Source: Branchiostoma floridae
Taxonomy: Eukaryota > Chordata > Leptocardii > Amphioxiformes > Branchiostomatidae
Length of the DNA stretch: 64,000 nucleotides
Direction: 5' to 3'
Assembly (NCBI RefSeq): GCF_000003815.2
Contig: NC_049990.1
Coordinates: forward strand, 16,707,658-16,771,657
Part shown: in pieces, positions 48,601-60,700 of the stretch
Numbering within the stretch: position 1 is the stretch's first letter
Layout: each line of letters begins with the position of its first letter
Program-made: the position numbers and the translations under genes
Notes under the pieces: model-generated
The model's database searches: none
Told to the model about the DNA's origin: nothing
Seen by the model: only the letters and a program-made list of their open reading frames with translations

Positions 48601-51600
48601 CAAATATTGTCTGCATCACCTGTGCGGGGCGCGCTGTTCTCTGGTTGCGACTGTGGCAGTTGCGACTGATATATTTTCCCTTTTCGTCGATATCGACAAT
48701 ATCAAGGAAAACTGAAACCATCACAACATGCTAACAATTCATAAATCTAAAGCCTCATCAGTAGACAAAAATTGCCGTAATGAAGTCTGCTTTGGAGGCA
48801 AATAAAATCTTACGACGATAGCGAAATTTTGAACATGTTCAAAATCCATTTCAGCTCTATTTTCGTCATAGGAGGATCCCCGATTTACTATGATTTACCT
48901 GCGATTGACGCAGGTACGCTCTTATGACCTCATCGTACGATGCACTACGATCCTTGTGACCACGGCTTCATATATTTAAACCATTGCTTCCGATTCTTCC
49001 CCGACTTACGACGTACTGCGCTTATGCCGCGCATAAAACCTCCATCGCAGTCAATCGTACGATTCTTGTGACCGGGGCTTAGGGCTATATTCTTGCCGCG
49101 CATCTACATACTGTAAATGCAGACACTTTCGCGGTGGTTTAATGTTCGCAGTTTTCGCGATGGCCGCTTCACCGCGAACCTAAAACCACTGTGGACATAT
49201 TTTCATGGCAGTAAGAGACTACAGTGCATTGTGCTACCGCGAACTTAAAACCACCGCGAATTGTCATTTTTCCCGCTGCCGCGAAATTAAATCCCCGCGA
49301 ACTTGATAAATGAATTTACAGTATACTACGTCAAACTTTCAAACATCCGACAGGTCTTACCAGTGATCATGTGCCAAGCTCATAAATTAAGAACTAGAGA
49401 TGTAACGGTACAGTTACCTTCTTCGTCCCCCCACTTGCGAGAATGTTCTCTACGGTCACTTCCTCAGATATCTCCTCGCACCCAAGCCATGGCATACACG
49501 TTTCCATTGTGGCAAGTCTAAAACTTCCCGGTGGGCATAACCCCTTCTCGCCAAGCTTGCCCACTCCTGGCCATTTGGCCACGTCGTCAACATCCTGGTT
49601 AGCTGTTCCATAGAATTTCAGTCGCCAAATTTCATCCTTTTCAACGTGGAAGAAGCCAGGCTGCTTGTTGCTTGGAGAGACTGACCAGATCTGTAGATAA
49701 GATCTGTAGATATTATTAAGTAAGTAGAGAAATAGGAGAATAAGAAGCAGACTGACAACACGTCGCGCACTTACACGATACATCGTTACGACGTCTACCG
49801 ACCAGGACCTGTAACCTGTGGACTGTTATGCCACAATAAAGTTTGATTCTAAAATAGGCTTAAAAAGGACTATAAACAAACAAGATTGGCAATGGAAAAC
49901 ATACATTGCCATGACGTCGGTGGCTGTTGTAGGGTTTTTTGACCAGTGCAAAATGTGGAAATAGCATTGGAACGGGTTTGGCAGGTAGCTGCGCGTGCAT
50001 AGACTGGAACTTCCCTGTCGCACTAACCCTGGCACCTAGCCCACCTGTAACATAAACCTACCCCCGCGAACATTTCTGCATTTACAGTTTAAAGAATTAT
50101 CTTCTTCACAATATGGACTACAGCTCTCTCCCTCCACACCATGACTGGACAATCCCCGATTCTAACCTCCTTTAAGCCCCGGTCACAAGAATCGTACGAT
50201 TGACTGCGATGGAGGTTTTATGAGCGGTAAAAGCACAGTACGTCGTAAGTCGGGGAAGAATCGGAAGCAATGGTTTAAATATATGAAGCCGTGGTCACAA
50301 GAATCGTAATGCATCGTACGATGAGGTCATTAGAGCGTACCTGAGTCAATCGCAGGTGAATCATAGTAAATCGGGGAGCCTCCTTTGACGAAAATAGAGC
50401 TGAAATAGGTTTTGAATATGTTCAAAATTTCTCCATCGTCGTACGATTTTTATTGCCCCATATCAGATTTCATTACGGCCATTTATTCTACTGATAAAGT
50501 TAAAGATTCATAAATTTTTAGCATGTGGTCATGGTTCTAGTTTCCCCTGATATCGTCGATGTTGAAGAAAAAGGACACTATATCAGTTGCAACTGTTCGC
50601 TGTAGCAACCCGAGAACAAGAGCCCGTAGAAGAGCCTGCCTTCGAGGCAATATTTTCCACGTGGCAGATACAGTATCACACACAGGTGATGCATACATTT
50701 GTTTGATGGCTACATACACGTGGGTTCATAATTAGTTCAGATCTCATGTCTCGCCTGTCTCGGGTTTTATCATAATCGTAACCATGGGGAAAACTCGAAC
50801 AGAAAGGCGGGCTTATGATATAATGTTTATGATATGATTTTTGTCTGATGACATTTTGTCTTGATAGCATATCATCACAAAAAAGGAAAATATGAATTTC
50901 GAAAAAGCCTGACTAGTAGAGCCAGCAAGAAGGCCGATATAACCATGCTTGTACTTGATTTGAACCTATGTTTGTAAGACTCATGTTGTTATGGTTTCTT
51001 TTGATTTATTTTTTTTTCAGTAAAAGACATCATAGGAAAGTATTCAACAGCTAGGTCCACATTTGGTTGGTTAAAGAAGCACAAAAGCGGTCAGGCGGCT
51101 ATTCAGAAGAAACACTAGTGAAAAATCGTACGACGCTGGAAAAATTTTGAACATCATCCGATGCACTGCGATGGCTGATTTTGATTACGATTTGGCTGCG
51201 ATTCACGGCGATCATCTTGCGATGTGCGGAATATGCCATCGCAAGGACGTCGTACGATTCTTGTGACCGGGGCTTTACCCGCAAATGTTCTCAAGGGAGG
51301 CACGGCTAACATACCATACATGCCTGTGAACATGTCAGGCTAACATTCCATACATGCCTGGGAACATGCCAGGCTAACATTCCATACATGCCTGGGAACA
51401 TGCCAGGCTAACATTCCATACATGCCTGGGAACATGCCAGGCTAACATTCCATACATGCCCGTCGAAACATGACTTTCCAATTCCAAGTAGGCATTCCCT
51501 GTCAACCATCCCCATGATGCCACGTGCAAAGGATTTTCAGCACTGCCTGTGTCATTGTGTCTGCATGATTGTATTTTTGAAACATTTCTCAGTATCTGTA

Positions 51601-51746
51601 CAAGATTATATCATATGCTGGCAGGATGTTGTTGGGTGCATGGCTGGCTTATGCCCACCATCCATACATGTCCTTGTACTTGCAATTTTGCGTGTAACCA
51701 AAAAAGTATTTTGCACTGTGTGTGTGTGTCTGTGTGTGTGTGTGTG

Positions 51747-51780
<34 letters not shown>

Positions 51781-54700
51781 TGTGAGAGACAGAGAGAGTG
51801 TGTGTGTGCCCTTGATTACCTTTAGTATATGCCATGAAAATTACCAATGTGTGACCTTGATATACCTTTAGTATATGCCATGAAAATTACATATAACGTT
51901 ACCTTTAGTACATGCCATGAAAATTACATTTGGCTCTGAATATAATTACCATTTGCCATCATTCAAGATTACGACCTTAATATGTAACATTTCCTGTCTA
52001 CCTATGGTATATGGCAATCCCTATCAGTTGACTAGAGCTGACCCAATCCCCCTGATGCCAGCTTCCTATCAGTTGACCTGAGCTGACCCAACCAGGCTTG
52101 AACAAGCTCTAGAAAAGAAAATGTATCCTTCATAACATAACATAACAACCAAGACATCGTGATCCATTGTGCAGAGTTTCCCTGTCTAGTTACAAAGGAC
52201 AAATTCCTCCAGGGAGCAAGTGTGACCGACATTCCACCATTGCATACCAGAGATACATCTGGAACAGATTTGGGTGGGGGGGGGGGAGGCCTTGCATACC
52301 CAGCATACTGCATTCCGTGGAAAAATGCCTGTGCAATTCCTAGAATTTTTGCAGACTGAATGCAATATATACCACTTGACGACTCCCCTGAGGCGTCGTC
52401 AAAAACTGACATGTATATCCGGGTACCGTCTGTGGGGGGGGGGGGGTCTTTCGAGGGCCGCGCCAGCTTTCATTTCTCATAACGCCAGAACGGCTTACGC
52501 TAGAGCCACCAAACGTAGTGAATTTTCCTGAAATTTGGTTGGCAACAATTTCACAACATTTGAAATATTTTTCATTTTTTCTTGTTGCCATGGCAACCGT
52601 TTGTTGACAGGCACTTTTGACGAAAATCGGTAATTTTTTATTATACTATGTATTCTTCGCATTTATTTGCTATATCACTGCTATTCTCTTACATAAATAA
52701 AAGCTTATGTTATGTAGAATATCTTTCATAATTAAATTATGCATGAAATATGCTAAGGTGATGACGCCACGAGCCAAAATCCAAGATCCAAGGTCAGAGG
52801 TCATCCGTCGTGGCGAGACACCTTCCGCTTCGTCTCCGTGAAATTTATTCCTAACGCAAGTATTATTTCAGTTTTGACTTTTGTTTTACGTTTCCTAAGT
52901 TGGCCAAGGCATATTGTTTTCAACATTCACCAGGTCCCTACACAAATTTTGAATCAAAGGCGAAAATTGAACCAGATAAAAATCCCCTTGCATACTTGTT
53001 GCAGCACAGAAGCATGGATGGTGTCTGCCGACGAGCATAGCTTTTGTTAAATAGTAGCCTTACCGATTGCGCTTTTTATAGCTTGTACATAGTAAGAAGG
53101 TTGTATCTTTTGTAGGTAGTTGCAATATATTTTTTTCTTAAATTGTATCCAGCGCAAACGATGTGTTGATGTAGAAATCACAGACTTGTATACACATAAG
53201 CGATTTGGCGCCAAATTGACAGCCAGTCAATTGGGTCAACGAGATATTGTCTACGCAAACCAGTCAGTATTATGTATGAAGCTTCCTGGAGTCATTATGG
53301 CATTTTCTAAGACAATTTTTAGTCTTGCTAGATGTTATTCGCTGCTAGTGGCAGTTGTAGTAATAGCCCTGCTCCCCAAGACGCGTTATTTTCCCGATCA
53401 CCGCATGAAGATGACAAGCTAGCCCTGATTACACACAGCTGGCAGTGCTCACCTGAGCAGCCCACAGCGCTCGGACTGTCGGGAATGTTGGCGATCAGCA
53501 GCATCAAGCTGAGTGGAGGACAATCGACACACAGAACACAGAATAGAGCCTCAACTGATGTGTCTACACTACTAGCCATGTTCGTGCTGTTACTGTCCGG
53601 AGATATCCACACCAACCCCGGCCCTGAAGACCTCGGTCTGGCAAGTAAAGGACTCCACGTCGGCCATATCAACATAAATAGCCTGCGGAATAAAGTGCAC
53701 GAAATATCAGACTTGTTGTGCTCTAACAATTTGCATATTTTAGCTATTTCTGAAACGCACCTTGACAATGGAATATATGACGGAATGCTGAGTGTAGCAG
53801 ATTATACCCTGGTGAGAAGGGACCGTAACAACAAGGGCGGAGGCGTTGCTCTGTATGTCAAAGACAACATTCCATACAAATGTAAATTAGATTTACAGAT
53901 ACCGGAAATTGAAGTGATTTGGGTAAAGATTCATCTTCCCTATGTCAAGCCGATCTTGGTAGGATGTATTTACAGACCACCAAATGCCACGATAGACTAC
54001 TTACACAGAATCACACATATGTTCGAAACAGTCACACATGGTAATCAAGAGGTCTTGGCATTAGGGGATTACAACATTAACTGGTCGGACACCAGCTGTC
54101 CCCTGCGTGGCAGACTTCTGTTGGAATCCTCCACACTTAACATGCACCAACTAGTTAAGCAGCCGACAAGGGTAGCACACTCAAATGGTGATCATGTAAC
54201 CAGCACCTGCATAGATCTTATCTTCACAAACAGATCTGACATATTTACAAACACGAGATCAATTCCGTTAGGATATACAGACCACAACTTGATACATACC
54301 ACAAGGAAGACTAAGGTACCAAAGGGACATCCAATTATCACACTCAAACGCTCCTACAGTAAGTTTAGTCAAGAAAATTTCCTACATGACATCTCTCTTG
54401 TTCCTTGGCACCTTGTTAATAATGAAGAAGATGTAAATGATGCCTTAAGCTGTTTCATGTCCCTGTTCTCACAAATAGCCGACAAGCACGCTCCCATCCG
54501 TAAGAGATCTGTAAGGTCGTCACCGGCTCATTGGATCGATGAAGGCCTTAGAGACCTAATGAACATGAGGGATGACGCTAAAAAGGCAGCGCAAGCCTCA
54601 GGTCTTGCATCGGACTACGCAATTTATAAACGATTGAGAAACGTAGTAGTCAAAGAAAATAGGAGGAAAAAGAAATCACACTACAGAGAACTGATTGACG

Positions 54701-57700
54701 AACATTGTAGAGACAGAAACAGCAAACAGCTCTGGCAGGTACTTAATGGGATTCTAGGTAGAAACTCACGTCGAACTGCAACGTTCATCGAGACAAACGG
54801 TAAGACACTGACAAAACCTAGAGACATTGCCGAATATTTCAATGAGTACTTTGTAAAAAAAGTTGAAGACCTGACACCGCGAAGTCCTGTAGATATAGCC
54901 AGCGTCACTGCACCGATCAATGAAAACATTATGACATCAAAAAGATGTTCTTTTGCCTTTCAAGAACTAACAGAGAACTACGTACATGAATTACTTACTT
55001 CACTCCCGCCTTGTAAATCGACGGGGTTTGACAACATTGATAACACGCTATTGCGAATAGCGGCCGATCATATAGCAAATCCAGTGTGTCACATTTTCAA
55101 CTGCTCTATTAAACAACACACATTCCCCACTGAGTGGAAAAGAGCCAAAATACTACCTCTTGTAAAAAAACAAGGCACTTCCATTAAACGGACCCAACAG
55201 TCGTCCATTCAGCTTGCTTCCGGCTCTAAGCAAATTACTGGAAAAGGTATGCAACAACCAGATACAAGCTTACCTTGTCTCCAACGCCATCATGTCCGAC
55301 TACCAGCATGCCTATAAGCGCCAACACTCCACCGCGAGTGCACTGGTAGAAATGACGGACAAATGGCTCGATGAAATTGACAAGGGAAACCTGGTAGGTA
55401 CGGTTCTTTTGGACTTTAGTGCCGCGTTTGATGTAGTAAATCATGAAATATTTCTTGCCAAACTGAAAAGTTATGGCTTCGTGGATTCTGCCCTACACTG
55501 GATGCAAAGTTATTTGACAAACAGGATGCAGGCCGTTTTTGTAAATGGTGATATCTCGACTTACAGAGAGATAAATAGTGGAGTACCACAGGGTAGCTGT
55601 TTGGGTCCACTGTTGTTCTGCGTATATACTAACGACTTACCCGCAGTGGTAAAACACTGTGACGTAGTAATGTACGCAGACGATACAACTCCATCTGCTG
55701 CAGGCCCCAGCATAGCTGAGGTACAAGCCACTCTTCAAGCTGAACTTACCCATATTAATAACTGGGTTCAAGCTAACAGACTGGTGCTCAATGTTGACAA
55801 GACCAAATCTATGGTCATTGGAAGTCGTTACAAACTAAAACAAAAACCAGCCTTGCAGCTTTCGATGAGCAACAAAATGATAGAAGAGGTTAAGCAGGCT
55901 AAGCTTCTAGGAATGTTGATGGACCAGCAGTTAACCTGGGCTCAACATCTGGACAAAGTAACATCTAAAATGGCACGCGCACTAGCAGCACTGGCTAAAT
56001 CTCGGGACTTCTTTACTAGTGACACGTTAAAAACTGTTGCACAAACACTTGTTCTGAGTCACATGGATTATTGTGCATGTCTTCTGTCTGCGAGTTCCCA
56101 ATCTCATTTAAATAAACTACAGACATTGCAAAATAAGGCTGCCAGGCTAGTACTTAATGCAAAGTACACTTCTAACACTGATGACTTACATAGAAAACTG
56201 AATTGGCCAAAGGTAAACGAACGACTTTATACCCGAACCCTCACTATGTTCCACAAAATCCTTACAGCTAAGAAACCAGAAGCTACCTACAAAAGACTAC
56301 ATGCAATCAAAAATACCCACCGACACAACACCCGACTAGCTCAAGGGGGGGGGGGGGATTAAGATTGCCCAAACCCAAAACTTCTGCTGCTACCAGGACT
56401 TTCCTTTACAGGTGTGTTAAATCCTACAACTCATTACCACAACACTTCAAATCAGCCACACCGTCCATGTTCAAAAAGCACATCAAAGACAGACTAAATA
56501 CACAGACACAAACTTACAAACCTCTGCAGCACTGGTGGTAAGACATTTATTGACAACTATGTATATAGAATTAATGTTTAGAATATTTGATACTGACCTC
56601 TGACCTCTCAGCTACTCGATCTCACAACTACATTTACTTTTATTTTAAGAACAAGGTTTTGCGGTAATGTCTTCCTTTAAGTATAACGTTAAGTGTATAT
56701 TTAGGTTGGTTGGATAGGTTGTGAATTAAGGTGTAAATTGTCTCAATGTTCTGTTAATGCATTATGTTAAGTGTTTGTCTTAAGACTCCAGGAAGATTAG
56801 TGACGCATTGTCAGAATTGTACATGTATTCACTAATGGAGATCTTTTCAATAAACATAAACAAATAAACAAGATGGTGGATTGTATGACCAGATCAAGAA
56901 TAATAAGATTATCCCTAATAAGTTGTAACTACGAGGGGCGGTCAATAAGTAATCCCCCTGACCCATTTTCCATAGCAGGAGATTAATGAAACTTGGCACA
57001 GTTATTAGTCTTTCTCTTCATAGGAACCACCCAGAGTTATGCATTTCTACCATCGTTTGATCCAGCTCTGGACACCGTTTTTGTAGGACACCCCAGGTTG
57101 GTCCTCCAACAGATGCCTCATCAATGGCACAAGAGGAACGACCAGGTCTGGGAGCTGTTTCCACAGACTTCTGGCCATGTTTGAATTCACGATGCCAGCG
57201 TTTTACAAGGTCATATGATGGGCATCATCACCATAAGTTTCTTTCATTTCATCAAAAATCTTCTTTGGTGTGCGTCCTTTCAAATACAAAAACCGGATCA
57301 TTGCGCGACACTCAACTGGTTCCATTTCACACCTGGTCCATTTCGCACCTGACTCAGTTCAAACACCAGTAAATCAAAAACCACAATTAGTTCAGAGTTT
57401 TTTGTTTTTTGCAACATAACCTATAAAGATATGAATCATTACACAGACAAAATTTCATTTAGATCAAACGACTGGAAATGGGTCAGGGGCATTACTTATT
57501 GACCGCCCCTCGTACCTTGTATTTTGTCATCAAAAAGTTTAAATGAACGTTTTTGTCTCATTCTGTTGTCTTTGCGATCATTTATCGCCAAAGTGTATTT
57601 TTGAAAATTCAAGTAGGTGGATATAAGATGGCGGAGCCCAACTGATATCTAAAATATGCATGACGTCCTTTTATGACGTAATTTTGACGTAATTGATGTG

Positions 57701-60700
57701 CTTANNNNNNNNNNNNNNNNNNNNNNNNNNNNNNNNNNNNNNNNNNNNNNNNNNNNNNNNNNNNNNNNNNNNNNNNNNNNNNNNNNNNNNNNNNNNNNNN
57801 NNNNTGCTTATGACAACATAAGTCGTAATAAACATTACAATTCTGTTATCTGCACTTGCTGTAACATTTTTTAGCATACTTTGAAGTTTTTTGGATTACC
57901 TCCTTTTCAGGGTTCCAGCCAATAAAGTCAAATTGATGACGTCATAGTTACGTCATATTATGTCATCGTTGCGTCAATTTTTGTAAAACTGTCAAAATTC
58001 ATATCTAAGTGGTGGTATATTAATGATAGTAATTTCATACTCGTGACGGGTGCCAGGTAGTTGACGGTTCACACAGCCATGCAGAGATCATGTAATAGTG
58101 TAAGTCATTTATATAATTAAAAGATTCTATGGATGTTTCATACTATAGGTCTCCAAACTCTTGTTTTCGTAGGATTGTAAATCCTGGCGACAGGAATTGG
58201 CAACGCACTACAAAGGGAATAAGTCTCAGATCTACTGGACTAACTGCACCCCCAACAAGTGGAGCAAGGAACCATGGGAGGTGGCAAAAGTAAGTGACTT
58301 TGTGGGGTCATATGCATGTGGCGCAACCGGCAGGGTGTTCGATTCACAATCCAGAGGTTCTGAGTTCGAATCTGTTGATGTGCCACCGATTTTGTGCCCT
58401 TGACTTTCTCACTTCACTTAGGTGAAAATGAGTACCTAGCTTCGGTTAGGGCGTCGTTCGGATAGGACGTTAAATGGAGGTCCCCTGTGTTAAAAAAAGC
58501 CACACCTCGAGCACGTTAAAGAACCCACCATAGTTATCAAAAAGAGAAGGGGTCCTTCCCGGTGTGAGTGAATCAAATAAATCTGTCCGGATATGCAGCT
58601 TGTACTCTTCACTAAGTTCAAACCTGGTGTGTTGACCTTTAAGGCGGTTTACGGTGTATGCGCAAGAAATAAACAAACAAACTTGTATTTTTAGATATTC
58701 GTCGTCCTCGCATCTATGTTTGGACAGTTCAACGGTGGGGTTCAAGCGCCGTCAACTGACCAGGCCAACTAGTCCGGACCTTTTGGCTAAGTGGTTGTGG
58801 TGTTGGGTTTGAAATTGAATCCCGGGACTGTTTCTACTCGCCTCTCGCGAGTTTTTCAATAGGACTAGAAACAATATCACCTGACTTTATGTTTATTTCA
58901 GAAGTACTCTTCGTCTACACACTTCATCATTTTACTTTGTTTTATAGATTTTCAAACAATAACAAAATACTTGACCCTAGCACACAATGAGTGTAGACGT
59001 TTTGGTGGCAGTCAATATCGTCTGATTTATTTCTTTATTAATCAATTTATTTGTTAAAATTCACAGAATGAGATTTGGTGTCGTCAACGTGGTATTAAGT
59101 ATATCCTTTACAAGGCCTACCCCTCCAAGGTACAGTTAAAACAAATCATTGATTGATGATATTTGATCTAATACGACTAAACGTATTCACCCGAATGTTG
59201 TAGGTGTTCATGCCCCGAGGACAGAGTATTGGAAACATCGGGCCCGAGACTTCAGATACTTCAGCGTTGTTGAACTTCCTCGTACACTGCAAGTGTTGTA
59301 ACAAGTATGTCAGCGTCAAGGCCACACAAAAGGTAGGTCATTTCCAGTACTCCATTCCTTAGAGACGAAGTTGTTACCCTAGTTCACATTTACCCGAGGG
59401 GTAACTTATATGCGTTGTTTTTTAGAACAGTGTATTTATGGATATCAGGTTGACGGACGGTACAATATTTTGAAAATAACTGAAACTGAAATTATTATCA
59501 AAAACTTCATAACATACGACTTTACTGCGAAGGTTTCCATAAACCTCAATGGCATACCATGTCATTATCAGCTAACTGCAACTAAGAAATGAAAAAAGCA
59601 GCTTTGAGAAAACTCCATATTACTTATTACTTATTTAGAATAGATGTCATGTCAATTTTCTTCTTGCAATTCTGTATAAAATTCTTACAATTTCAATTAT
59701 CTTTTTTAACTGTTTTTAATAGCCTTCGGACAGGATCTTCCGATAAAGTTCATTATCATGATCTCAATGTCCGTACTTTCTTTTACATATACAAGGTTAC
59801 AGAAGTGCGCAATCGTACCATGCACTCTGCGGACCTGACATTCAGCCAGCAGGCCTTCCAGGATCACATGTCTACTCTCCTGAGCCTGATGCGGGATCCC
59901 ACACTAGGCTCAGATCAGGCTGCACAGAAGGCTGCGGACGAGATTAGTAAGGTAGGCCGATAAAATTACTGCCGAATGTGATTTATCAGGGACCTTAAAT
60001 TGCTATCGTAGGTTTGTACGTGATATTGTGCATCCAAATGTTCTTTTTGGTTCTTACCTCCCTGCTTCAATAGCTGTCGTTTACTCTCTCTCTCTCTGTG
60101 ACTCTCTGACTCTTTATCTCTGGCTTTCCCTCCGACTCAGAATCTCTCTGTCACTCTCTCTGACTCTTTTTATCTCTCTCCCACGCTCTCTCCCTGACTC
60201 TCTCTCTCTCTCTGACTCTCTCTCTTACTTCCTCTCTCTCTGTGTCTCTTTCCAATTTCATTATTGAACAATGTGCTTACCTTATCAATTCTCATAAATC
60301 CATAAATCCGACAGTTTATCTTTCAGACACTCAAAAATGTTGATTTTCGTTGCAGATCCAGACGGAAGACTTTCACATCAGTGCCGACAAAGCTTGCGCC
60401 GATGCAGAGGTCCGTGTGCTCACAGAGCTGATGGAAGACTACAGGAAGTCGCTGGAGCTTCACGAGAAGGAGTTAGGGGATCACGCGACCCGCCTGGACG
60501 CTCTGGAGCAAGGGATGGTATCAGGGGAAGAGGTATGAAAACATAACCTTCCATACTTACGATATTGTCAAACGATATGTCTCTTTTTCCAGAACTTTGT
60601 TGCCGATTGCCGATTTTTGTTGTTGTTGTTTGTTTATGATAAAACGTTAGGTTTACGATCCATATACGATACTACTCATAGTATATTACGACGACTATTG

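Larger units (their letters stand above)
53120..56870 (+). mobile_element. nearly intact CR1/L2-type non-LTR retrotransposon in HEPN gene intron 1
   Basis: Endonuclease and reverse transcriptase lie in order on the plus strand with the 3' end AATAAACATAAACAAATAAAC. The only breaks in ORF2 are at homopolymers: A7 at about 55160 (loss of one A restores LVKNKALPLNGPNSRPF) and a G run of about 12 near 56345. A short open frame at 53120-53422 (ending LLVAVVVIALLPKTRYF) precedes and overlaps ORF2 and may be 5' leader or a small ORF. A 5' boundary and target duplication were not found. Confidence 0.92.

Noticed and set aside
51300-51470. CRISPR-like array
   Set aside because: Monomers are contiguous 34-bp tandem copies without unique spacers, in a eukaryotic genome.
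52032-52412. 126-codon minus-strand open frame
   Set aside because: Contains a repeat also found at 42745-42800 and a translated G/C homopolymer; not protein-like overall.
58297-58372. tRNA gene
   Set aside because: Boxes A and B are present, but the sequence does not close into a proper acceptor stem and continues into a long conserved body, so it is a SINE head.
59068-59130. Possible extra HEPN gene exon (NEIWCRQRGIKYILYKAYPSK between AG and GT)
   Set aside because: The CXorf38 family reads WEVAK directly into FMPRG, which the junction 58289 to 59204 reproduces in phase; the extra piece would break the conserved block.
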